A stretch of DNA of 64,000 nucleotides from Micropterus salmoides (lineage: Eukaryota > Chordata > Actinopteri > Centrarchiformes > Centrarchidae): assembly GCF_014851395.1 (NCBI RefSeq), contig NW_024041150.1, positions 30,940,305-31,004,304 of the forward strand, in the 5' to 3' direction. Below, piece by piece: positions 13,401-24,800 of the stretch (positions are counted from its first letter, which is position 1; each line of letters begins with the position of its first letter). A program made the position numbers and the translations under genes. The notes under the pieces were generated by a model that ran no database searches, was not told where the DNA came from, and saw only the letters and a list, made by a program, of their open reading frames with translations.

Positions 13401-14640
13401 GCAGCTGAAAGTGTTAAAAATGACTTGCTGTTTGACAGCAGCTTAAACTTTGGTGAATTTCTATTTCCAGTGAAGCTACAATAAGGTAGCAGGCATTTAC
13501 CTTAAAATGAATCTATACATTATAGTATTTTTTTGTATGCTTATGCATGTTTGTTTTTCTGGATGACATCAAGAAGAGCTCTTCAAAATGTGGAGAAATG
13601 AAATGTATCCACAGTTAATTAGGCAAGTTGAGACACAACTGCAGTACTTTCACCACTCACAAGGAAACAAGTGACGATATCTCTACAAATGACGCAACAA
13701 AGTCTAAAAGTCTATAGCCATGGTAGCAGCCCTGTGCACCTGTAATGCACTAGAAAACAAGTGAAGTCAGTTTTATTTATACTAGTCCAAAATCATAAAA
13801 TATGTCTCTGAGGGCTAAATCTGAGCAACAGGCTGCAAGGATGATAAAGGGTTATGTTATGATAGAGGGTTGTAGTGACAGAACTACAGAAAATAATTGC
13901 CCTACACTGTAAACACATGGATGTCAGATGAATTAGAGATGTGAAATTGTCCATACAAATGTGAAAGGGAGTGTCTGTGTGTGCCCTGTTATGTATTATG
14001 TATCCTGCCTTTTGCCTAGTGCATGCTGGAATCACTAAAAATAAACTCATGAATTGACGGTCTGATCACTAAAGATGATCTGAACACTACAGGTGATTTG
14101 ATAAATCGAGCTTCATTATTTAACTACTCTGTCATTTATCAATGATCACATCAAGAGCATCATTTATCACATTGCTAATTATAGTCTATCCCCCCCACAG
14201 AGCTAAAGGAAGTGCAGCAATCTGCATTTTTCACTGACTTCAAAGTTGGATATTTCTGTCAGATTTTTATTCAAATTTAACTTAAAATGAAGTCACTTTC
14301 CTCTTCGACCTGAATGTTACATGCCATTATACAGTAAGAATGACATATTCTAACAGAGGACATCACCATTGACCTTGGCCCTGCAGGGCCTTATTGTCTC
14401 TGAAGACGGTAAAGTCTTCAAAAGAAAGACACTACTGGGAGGTCGGGGAAAAGGAGAAATCCAACAGGGTACAGGGAGTCGCTTCCGGCACTTAGCTGAG
14501 GAGAGAGCAGATCAATCCCTCTCCGGAGAGCGGCTTGTGGACTGTAGGTCACAGGGATGGAGGGCAATATTTTGTGTGCATGCAAGTGTGCAGGGTGAGG
14601 ATGTTTGTGGATTAAGAGGAGAGCCAGTTGTTGTTCATCA
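10449..14640. other. Intergenic, no gene seen
   Basis: No conserved domain or plausible exon was found. A strongly purine-rich stretch occupies about 11220-11690 and explains the long Arg/Glu and Phe/Pro frames there. The remainder is ordinary AT-rich DNA. Confidence 0.45.
11220..11690. repeat. Purine-rich low-complexity tract
   Basis: The + strand is dominated by A and G (repeated gagagag, aaagaaaag, gggggg segments) for several hundred bases. The open frames on both strands here have the biased composition expected of such a tract and no recognisable domain. Confidence 0.6.
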
Positions 14641-14659
14641 TGGTAGAGGCCAAGACTCG

Positions 14660-15010
14660 CACGTTTACCTTGTCTATGAAGATTCTCAGTCATCCAGGTC
14701 ATAGTTATCCAACGAAGGTTAAAATCAAGGGCAACTGGACTTGGTTGAAGATACTGGAAGACATTTCGTCCCTCATCCAAAGGACTTCTTCAGTTCTGAC
14801 TGACTGGCAGGGAAACTCAGCTATTTAACCTCAGTGGGGTCGTTATCCCGGGTCATCGATACCGTTGGTTCGTTAGTGCTCCTTGTTGCTGTGGCGACAG
14901 TCGTTACAGTCGTTAAGACTACCTGTGGCCAAGACTGAACGACCATCGTTGGTATCTTCACCTGAGGCCAATAGGTTACGTTTGTTGAGTTTCCTGGGAA
15001 GTGATGATGT
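14660..15010 (-). mobile_element. 3' end of a Penelope-like (or related) retroelement
   Basis: Read on the minus strand, this stretch has the order 'gaccccactgaggttaaata', 'cagaactgaagaagtc', 'ggatgagggacgaaatgtct', 'cttcaaccaagtccagttg', 'ggatgactgagaat'. That order is the signature of a very frequent teleost repeat which I associate with the tail of GIY-YIG/Penelope-like elements. No reverse transcriptase is left. Superfamily assignment is from memory. Confidence 0.5.
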
Positions 15011-15169
15011 TTACCTTCCCTTCTACAGTAGTTTCGCATGTTCTTTATGTATGTTTGTACATGGTTACTTGTATTTCTGGTGTTTGTGCGTGGCTTGTTG
15101 AGCAGAGTTTAACCTTCAGTTTTTGGACATTTTTTGTAGATCCAACCCTAACTCTAACAATTTGAAGAA

Positions 15170-15265
15170 AATGTGACACACAAATAACGCAGTAGTATTG
15201 ATAGAACCCACACGTGAGTTGTTGATAACAACAAATGATTTCTGTCTGTAATGTTATCTTTTAAA
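15170..15265. repeat. Second copy of the 96-bp repeat found at 10353
   Basis: This 96-bp block matches 10353-10448 in the same orientation with one visible mismatch (ttctgtct versus ttctttct). The sequences on either side differ, so only the end of a longer element is present here. Confidence 0.8.
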
Positions 15266-15889
15266 GCCAAGCTTTACAAATAACAGGGTGCTGTGTTTTT
15301 GTTTTGTTCTTTCATCATTGTAAAAGAAAAAGGTACTTTCAGATAATCCCACATTATCCAATGAGAAGTAGCTACATTTTCTTTAACCTTGATATCAGTG
15401 TGTCACTTGTTAGAATGGAAGAATGTAGGCTGAATACAAGTGATTACAGTGTGCAGGATCTTTTGTCACAGAGTTTATGATACCGTACACTTCTTTCTGG
15501 AGTGCAACTATTTTGTAGCATTTGTAATCTTTTAGAATGAGACAATGGCAGAAACTACAGAAAAATGTGACAAACAACTAAATTTGTTAGCTCACCAACA
15601 ACTGCTAGCTTATTTCCACAATCTGCATTTAGTTGTTTAGGTGTCCTACTGATCAGGAAAGACCTATGTAAATGGAGAAAGCACAGCACGTCCTCTGGGG
15701 TAAAGGTTTTGCATAACTACATGGCAGGGCCATAGAAATCAGAGCGTGTTAACAAAAGGACGGCCTGCATGGAAGGTAAGGTGTGTCACACTGAGAGTGG
15801 GAGGGCCACTTCAAGTTTCAGGAAGGAGTCCTGCTCCTTTTGGTGTGTGATTCATAGCAGGACTGCACTGCTCCACGTCAGACAGAAAC

Positions 15890-18800
15890 ATGCAGGGTAA
15901 GTTCTACTTTACCTAATAAATCTTGTTTTTGACTATGGGACGTGTTATGTTTTGGGAATCTTTTGTTTATAAGGTTATATGGTTTTCTGTGTAGCTTGTG
16001 CCATATGTACAGTCAGACAGTGAAATGAAGTTGAACGTACTTCACAATAAAGCATTAGAGAAAACCTATTTCAGTGCCATATATAAATGGAGACTTTCAG
16101 CTGAGAGCATATCTTGTTTTTAGCTATGATGAATGCGAAAAAGCTGATATTATTTAAAACAATTGCTTGTGTTATTGTAGCTGACTTAATGTCCTGAAAT
16201 AATCCTATAGTGGAAGATATGTATACTTGTTGTTTTTAGTGGCTGTTGCATAATTGAAAAAAGAATAATCTATATTACTGTTTTTTTACATTATAAATAC
16301 TGATTCTGTGACATGTAGTTTATCTGCAATAAAAACAACATTTAGGCCTAAAAATCACAAAAAACTGTGGTTGCGTGTTGTCACTGGTTCAGTGTAAATT
16401 TCCAGCGGGAGCTGTGTTTACTTTAAAACCTGTAGCTAAACAGGCAGAAGGTGCTGTTAGGTAGAAGGTCCTGAGTTTCTGCATTCCTCAGATAGTTGCA
16501 CTCAGGACAGAATGACGCTCTTAAATACACTTCCTGCTTGTGTGAAAAGGCTTGTTGTTATCTTGTACAGAATATCTGATAACACTTACGAATTTGGGAT
16601 GAAAAAGTAGCTGTTTTAGCTTTTCTAGTTAAACTATTTTTCTTTTTCTTTTGTGGGGTTTGAGGGTGCTATAACAAGATCAGGGAGAAGATATACAAAA
16701 AGACAAACGAGGCATTATGTTACAGTGCATTCCTTTGTTCCATTAAATTAAAGCATCTGAATGTAAATTATATTCTCACTTTAAAAATTGAACCAAACCA
16801 CATCTGGATTTTGAAGATTTTACAGGTCATGATACAAAATGACCTCATTACACTTCTCCTCTGTGACACTGTATGATCTAACTCAAGTGCCAAAGGAACA
16901 ATACCAGATTATAGCTGCACACACACGGACCTTTGACCCTGTAGTTAGACAGAGGGCAACACAGGTACATAATCGTCCATAATTTCGCTCAATATCAGCA
17001 CATACAGCATGACTTACTGTCAGATGAAGCATGCAGAAAACAACATTTCTTTAGTCAAGTATTAAATCATGTTTTCCTAAATCTGCTAGTGCAACTGCTA
17101 GACTTCTGTCCTGAAATCCCTTCTCAGGCAGTTTCACAGTGATTCACGCTTCAGTTCACGTCTCTGACATAACTGTGATCTTAGAAACTCATTTGTGACA
17201 TAAAGTTGTAAACGACCTGAGAAGGCAGCGAAACAAGTCAGAAGCCGAACAAATTCAGTAGTCAAGTTTTAGTATTTCTCCATTTCAGTATTTGCCAATC
17301 TGGAAACATACCGTAAGACTCTAATCTATATCATGTCTCTATGTCTCTCTCATTTCCTGCATCTTTCTGCCAGACGGAAGCTCTCCGAGAGGCCGGGCCC
17401 TCTCTGAAGAGCAGTTTAGCTGCTCCATTTGTCTAGAGGTGTTTGTGGAGCCCGTCTCCACACCCTGCGGCCACAGCTTCTGCAAGGCCTGCCTACAGGG
17501 CTACTGGAACCACAGTAAGAAGTTCATCTGCCCCATGTGCAAGAAGAGGTACTCCAGAAAACCTGAGATGAGTGTCAACAGGGTCCTGGCTGAGATCTCC
17601 TCACAGTTCCAGGGGCTGATGCTGGCCGGAGGAGCTGGAGGAGCTGGAGGAGCTGGAGGAGCTGTGGGAGCCGGGGCTGCTACCAGGGGATCCACACTGA
17701 ATCTGAGCTCAGATACAGGCTTTGGGGGCTCTTCAGGGCCCGACACCGGGGAGTTTGCCCAGGCTGGGGAGGTTCCCTGTGATGCCTGTATCGGGAGGAA
17801 GTTAAAGGCGCTCAAGTCTTGTGTGAATTGTCCTGGGTCATTCTGTGAGGCCCACCTGAAAAATCATAAGAAGGTCAGTTGTGTTTTCTTTTTTCGGGTT
17901 ATTGCAAGATAATAAAAATCAGTTTTCTTTCTCCTTGGCAATGCCTCTCTTTGTTCGTTATCATTTTATTATTTCTTATGTTGTAACAGTTGAACTTGAA
18001 AGTAAAATTAAACACACTTTTTTTCCATTGTATTCCATTTTATACTATATCATATATGTTAATGACTTTTAAAAACAAGGATGCATTTTCAATGGTGCAC
18101 AGTTATATATAATGTTACATTTAAGGTGTATAACAGACATTTTTAGTTTTTAAAGAAGTGGTATTATGCTTTTTCCCTCTCCTTTATTGAGTTATTTACC
18201 TTTTTTGTGCATGTAACAGGTTCGCAAAGTGAAATAGCCCAAAGACCAGCCCAAAGGGAGTTCCCATCTCCCACAGAAAACTCTGCTCTGAGCTGCTTGA
18301 AAACAGCTCATTTGTAGTTCAGCCGCTTCCCTTTCATCCCTGTGACCTCACGGGGATGAAAGCTAAATGCGCCTCATAACGCTCCAAGCAGCTACTCTGA
18401 CACACCCTCAAAAACACTGGTGGAAAAACACTGAGCTGCAGCACACACCTCCTCTCCCTTCCAAACACTAGCTACCCTCCAGACAGTCAATGGACATGAA
18501 GTTGTTACAGTGATGTAGAGACAGAGCTCAGTTAAAACTTTATGGATGAAAGATACATTTGTTACAGATTAATAACTCACCACTCTGAAATTCTTGCTCC
18601 AGCCAAGCTGGTCAGCAACATGTACAGCTGAACTGAAGCTGTGTTTGCTTCTCACTGACCCGCCCTTCTCTGCTTCTGATTAGCTAGTAGTCCTTAACTA
18701 GGAACTGCGCATGTGCAACTCCCAACAAAGATCATTTAGAGACAAGATGTATCACTGTGTGTTGCCTTCAACACACAGGGTGTGTTGCCTTCAACACACA

Positions 18801-21800
18801 GGGTAAAAAGAGCAGATGCAGCAATGTGCAGTTTGAAAAAAAATATGGTGGGTTTTTTTTTAATTAAACCATGTAAACCTGTTCTGGTACAACCGATAAA
18901 TAGGATTTTAGGATATATGCATTCCATAATAATATGCTCTGAGCTTCACAGTTCAAATAGCCTGCTACCACAAGCCACTTTGCAGATTCACTGAATGTAC
19001 CCATGGTTAGGGTCAACTTCCAACTGGGTCGAACCACAGTCCTGAGTTTCTCCCTGTATGATCGAATTCCCAGGTGAAGTCTCTGATATCGCATCGCCTG
19101 ATCGAACCCACTTTTCACCTGGAGGAGAAGATCTGTAAGAGACACAAACGTCTTCTGGAGGTCTTCTGCCGCACAGACCACACCTGCATCTGCACAGTCT
19201 GCGCTGAGACCACGCACAAATCCCACGACATTGTCTCGTCTGACCACGAGTGGAAGAAGAAGATGGTGAGCTGTTTGTTAAATAATGGTAGAATAAAAAA
19301 AATTAGAAAAAACAAATGCTGCTACCACACCTTCTAATTATCAGTATTATTTTAAGAAACTCCTGTAAAAAGACAACAAACTATAAAACAGTCCTATAAT
19401 AATTATTTCATTTTGAATTAACCATAGTTTAATGGTGGCATATACAAACTTTTATATGAAATTAGATTTTAACCAGTTCGTATGCAAAAATGTTTTCACA
19501 ACTAATTTTTGGATTGATTGGTGGACTTTGTAGAAGCCTTAAAACCAGTGATCGTTTTGACATTTAGCTGGTTTTGCACTGCCTCACTGACAGTTGCAAG
19601 GATTTTCATGTGGTTTCAGTGGTATAAAGCTGTGTCAATACTAATTTTAGTCGCCACAAACCTGATTTTCTTTTTACAGAGTATTGTGGGGAAGAAGAGG
19701 TCGGAGCTTAAACATTTGATCAAGGAGAGATCCAAGAAACTGGACGAGATTAAACAATCCATAAAAGTCATCAAGGTGAGTCGGCTAGTAGAAAACTATT
19801 TAGGAATCAAGATATTGCCTTTGAGTTATTGTGTGTTATTTGAGCCAGGGTAACCTGGGTGAAAATACTCGAGAGGTTTAAAAGTTAAGTCAAGTTTCAG
19901 CTCTTCAAAGTTTAAGACCAGTGGCAGTTTTTTTTTAACAATGCCTACAGCCTCTATTTGATCAAATCCACATAGATAATTATATGGATTTAAGTAATCA
20001 TTTTGAATTTAAAATTGAACACACTTATTATTTACAGGATGAACCTGTAGAATTGATCTATTCAGGAACTTAAGCTATACATCTTCATTTCGCTGTTTTG
20101 TCACTTATAATCCATGTGTTATTTAAAAAGTGTTTGACACCGACTGACCAATATCCAAATTTGTATTATCAGTCTTCTAATTTAGAGTGAGTTGCCATGT
20201 AGGTGATTTCTAACATGTCTGTCATGTGTTTTAAAGTCTGTGTTGATCAGGCAGTCTGTCTTAACGCTGTTGTACTCTTCCCTCCTGTACTGCATATTAA
20301 ATATTTACCCAGTCTACTCTAATGTAGCCTCATGTGCTGAAGCTCTAAAGCTTTATTTGCACTTCAAGCAGCACTCAGATCTAGGAAAGCTTACACAATC
20401 GGGAGCAGACGGTTGCTTAAGGATACTTTGACAGGAAACATAGCTGTTGCTGTGATAACATTTCACTTTTACAAATCACACATCGTACTGTAGATTTACT
20501 TTGTTAGAAAATCTGCACCACATTTGGTGAGGACTTTGCCCGCATCTTTCTTGTACCGCTTGTGCTCTGTGATCATGGAGAGGACGGCCTGCTAATGCAG
20601 TTTGTTTTTCTCTTAGAGAGAAAGTCAGATAGTTGTCTGAAACCGTCCAACCAGTTTGACTAGCGTAAACATTTACTTACTTATATCCTACCTCGAGGAT
20701 TAGAAAAGAGAGCGCGAAGGATTACCCGCTTTTGTTTATTTAAATTAAAGCATAAATGTAGTTGTAAACTTACTGAAATGTTTTTGTTAAGTTAAGTTTA
20801 AGATAAGAAGCGTGGTAGTTTCCCATGCTTGGGTGGGGGAAGGCCTGTTAGTCCAGTTGTACAAGCAGCAGACAGACACTTTCTGAGCCACTCAGGGGCG
20901 TGATTACAGAAACTACAGTGCATCACAGCTAAATTTATTGGACTCTTACTTGTTCTATTTTAGGCCTAACCCTTTCAATCACTAGATGAAGAGGAAGGGT
21001 TTGGGAGAGACAGATGTGGGAACATTGTAGGCAACAGACACTTAAAGGAGAGGCAAGTTTATTTGTATCACACCCTCAACATAGCAATTCAAAGAGATTT
21101 TCTACATAAGACATAAAATGGCATTAAGAGAAGAAATAAAGGGAAAATGAGGTGCTATAAAAAGACACAAAGATTTAAAACGAGTAAAATAGCAGATAAA
21201 AATCAGATTATACAAAATTAAATTTAAATTAATTGGGAGAATAAAAATTACAGTCCAGTTGTGGCACAGCACCTATGAGCAAATGGTTCCAAATGTAAAT
21301 TTTCATAAAAGACAGTGAACAGACCTCAGGATTTCTGTGAGTTTGTTCCAGATTTGAAACAGTTTAAATTTAAAGTAATACTACAGTAATTTATTATTAC
21401 ACATACATTAAGTTGGGGTTTCACAGATTTAAAGGGGCATTATGTAGTTTCCAGCGGCCACTAGCGGTGCGGTTTTAAGATTGCAACCAGGCGTGTGCTC
21501 GTACGCGTGCTCGCTTGAACTCATGAGCGAGCAGGATCCGAAACACAACCGCTTTCATACAGAAATCCTGCAATAAACGCAGGAAAACCAGCATGCAGGC
21601 CGTGGCTTTTCACAGGGCACATTGGCACAGTACTCCCGAAAAAAGTGAAAGCGGCTATAGACAGGTAGGGAGCCAGCTTCACACAACATGCTGGAAACTC
21701 AGGTAAACTCCCACTACAACGTTACAGTAATATTTTTATCAGCTTGATGTTGAACTAATCCATGCTCGTTACATGATAAAGTTACAGTGACTGCATTTAG

Positions 21801-24800
21801 CCGACGTGCTACATCGTTAGCTCGCCTGCTGCTTTCAGTAACTGTCTTTACTATCTGTGTATCTGTCAGGCTCGGCAATTTTAGCACCGCTACATGTTTT
21901 GGACAATAATGAAACTGTTAACGTTAGTGAGCTGGACGAGATTGTGTCACACTTTATAACAGTAAGTAAATTTACTGTAGTGTTAGTGGATGTCTCTTCC
22001 TCTGGGTTGTATATTATGTGGGTCATGTTAGTTACAGCGACTGAGAGGTGGAGAAGCTGTGTACCTGAGTATCAGTAAAAGGCAATAAATCTAAATTGAA
22101 CGTTACGAAACAAACAGCGGCAGGTCCGAGCTACTGTAGCGTTAGCTGGCTGCTTGTGGCTGCATCACTATGGGATAGTAAACAAATCGCTCCACATTAG
22201 CTTTTTACCATTACATCATTTCTTGCAGGCTTTGACACTTTGACATAACAGTGCTACAGAGGAAAGTAACATGGGTTGCATTAGTTGGTGAAGTAATGTG
22301 AAAGCGATATAACTTTTCACCAGACAACATTTGCAACTACTTGGCGTTAGCTGGCGAGTTAACGCTATCTAACTAACACATTTGGCCTGAGGAGCTTCAG
22401 CAGATAAAACTTATTTTTGTTTTTTATCCTTATGTGGAGTTTGTGTTGGAGTCTGTGTTGTGCTGGGAGCAGGTCGTTTCTTAGTGTTAGCAGACTCCAT
22501 GTCATAAGTTGCAGTGTCGTCGCTGCTGAGTGCAAAGTCAGTAGACAAAGCGAGAGTCTCGGGAGCGCGCATGCAGGTGTCAGTCACTGGATTTCGCGGA
22601 AAGTCCGACCCGGAGCCTTCAAAAAGGAATACTTGCCTTCAGAGTTAATAGCCAAACCCGGCAAGCTGATCATTTTAATGTCAGATTACAACCCTTTTAC
22701 ACACAGGCAATAAAAAAAGGATTAATTTTAGTAGATTTACTACATATAGCCCCTTTGAAAAACAACAACTTTTTTTTTTTAAACTCTGCACTTAAAGTTT
22801 GTAATGCAGGCTTTCAATTATAGACTCCCAGTCCAAGCTGAGATAACTCTGATGACATTGCCGTAACATCATCAGGGTTATTTTCTTAAACTTTATACAA
22901 CATTATACACAGACTTTGTAGTACTCTGAACCTGACATGTGTGTGTAAAGATAGCAGAGTTCTAAGTTTTAAGAAATAAATATATATAGAATTTGGTTTT
23001 CAGGAGGATTTGATTTATCTGGACCCTTTTGAGTTGAGCTTTAATCTGAACTTGACTAATGGTGATTTTGACAATATTCACATTAACCTTTATCCCATGC
23101 CCCCTTCTTTGCAGGCCAGCGCTCAGAAGGAGTTGGAGGAAAGCTGGCAGGTTTATGCGGAGCTGCAGCGTATGGTGGAGCAGAGTCAGGCGGAGTTGGT
23201 GGAGCTGATCACCATGAGGCAGCGTGATGCTGAGCGCCACGCTCAGGAACTGGCCCGAGGATTGGAGAACGAACTCAGCCAACTGAGGAGGAGGAACAAT
23301 GAGCTGGAATCCTACACACAGACCCAGGACAAAGTGGTCTTCCTACAGGTATAGTACAGGCTCTCAAGTGACACAACACATCCCGTGGCAGCCATGTTGG
23401 AGGTCAGGCTCGTGAGAAACTAAAGTTTGGAGGATCAAATGTGTTTTTTTTTTTTGTCAGACGGCATATTCAGCTGTGATTAAAGAACACATTTCAAATA
23501 TGAACACAAACAAATATGGAGTGACTGTAGTTGTTCCCAGAGCTGTCATTTAGTAAGAACATGACGAGATTCAAGATGATTTTCAGAATTTCAAAATAAT
23601 ACATTTTTGTTGTTTGCCACATTTGCATGACCCTCCATAATGTCCCACTTTTCTGCAGCTTTGGTGTAGTTCTTCCAGTTCTTTCATCATTATTGATGAT
23701 CAATATTTAAAATCACGACCACACCTACCAACTATAATTTTAAAAATGCATGCTGGCCTTTCAAAGATTACTTCATTAGTAATTTTCCCAGAGTGCAGCC
23801 TACATACACAAAACACATTTAATATGCATTTAGGACGCAGCAAGAGAGCTAATTAGATAAAGGGCTAAGGCCTTAAGACATAGCAGGGTAAGCTGCTATA
23901 CTCACAGTAATGGAAATCTGAAAGATGTCTATCTTAACAGACTATACTGTTATTAATAATGTTGCAGACCGGGATGGAAAATATATATTTGTTAAATTAC
24001 CTCTCCTTTTCTATCTTCATTATTTATCCAAATAATTTCCACCCAGCTAATTATCCAGCGGACCCCCATGGTTGCACCAGCTGTAGTTGCTGGAATATTA
24101 GTGACACAACATCAAAAGCCTCTATGAACAGAGCCAGCTGTTACGGATGTTCCCCTTGTGCATTTATCCTGGATTGTTTATGTAGATAAAATGTTGATTT
24201 TATCTCATGAAAGATGTCTTTGAAGTTACCAGTTTAGATTTTTTTTTTCACAAAGCCACACATACCCAGACACAGTGTTTGTAAGAGCAAAGTTAAGATT
24301 ATGCAATCAAACACTATTCTATATCTGTAACTCTTCTGATATAAATTAGCTTATAATATCCTACACAAGTGATACTGTGTAGACTGGGATGGTTATTTGC
24401 ATTACTAGACTCAGACTTATAGAGATAAATCTGCACACTGTAATGATTTTTAAACCAATAAGACAGTACTGATAGTGATTTTTCCAACTTATTTGGAGTG
24501 TCATATTTAGTTTGTTGTTTCTACCACAAAGACTTTATTTCCCCTGAGGCATCCTTATATTTTAATTTCATCATACCTTGTATAACCTTGCTCTTCCATT
24601 TCCTGTAGAACCTGGCGACGCTGCAGTCCCCACCAGAACCCGTTGATTGGTCTGCGGTCAGCATCAACACTGACCTCTACCTGGGAACCATCCGCTCATC
24701 TGTCAGCAGCCTCATTGACAAGTTCCAGGAGGAGCTCAAAAGGCAGTACGGAAAAGGTGAGGGCAGCTAGCCGAAGTTAATTGACTGACAGACAAAATAA

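Noticed and set aside
14369..14704. 111-residue frame beginning MTLALQGLIVSEDGKVFK
   Set aside because: No recognisable domain. It overlaps the edge of a Penelope-like repeat and has an opposite-strand frame of equal length.
14740..14810. Hammerhead-ribozyme-like core on the minus strand (GGATGAGGGACGAAA)
   Set aside because: The core would need CTGATGA but reads TGGATGA, so two critical positions differ. I saw no convincing three-stem fold.
22417..22713. 98-residue frame in gene 1 intron 4
   Set aside because: It lies inside the terminal-repeat element and shows no transposase similarity.
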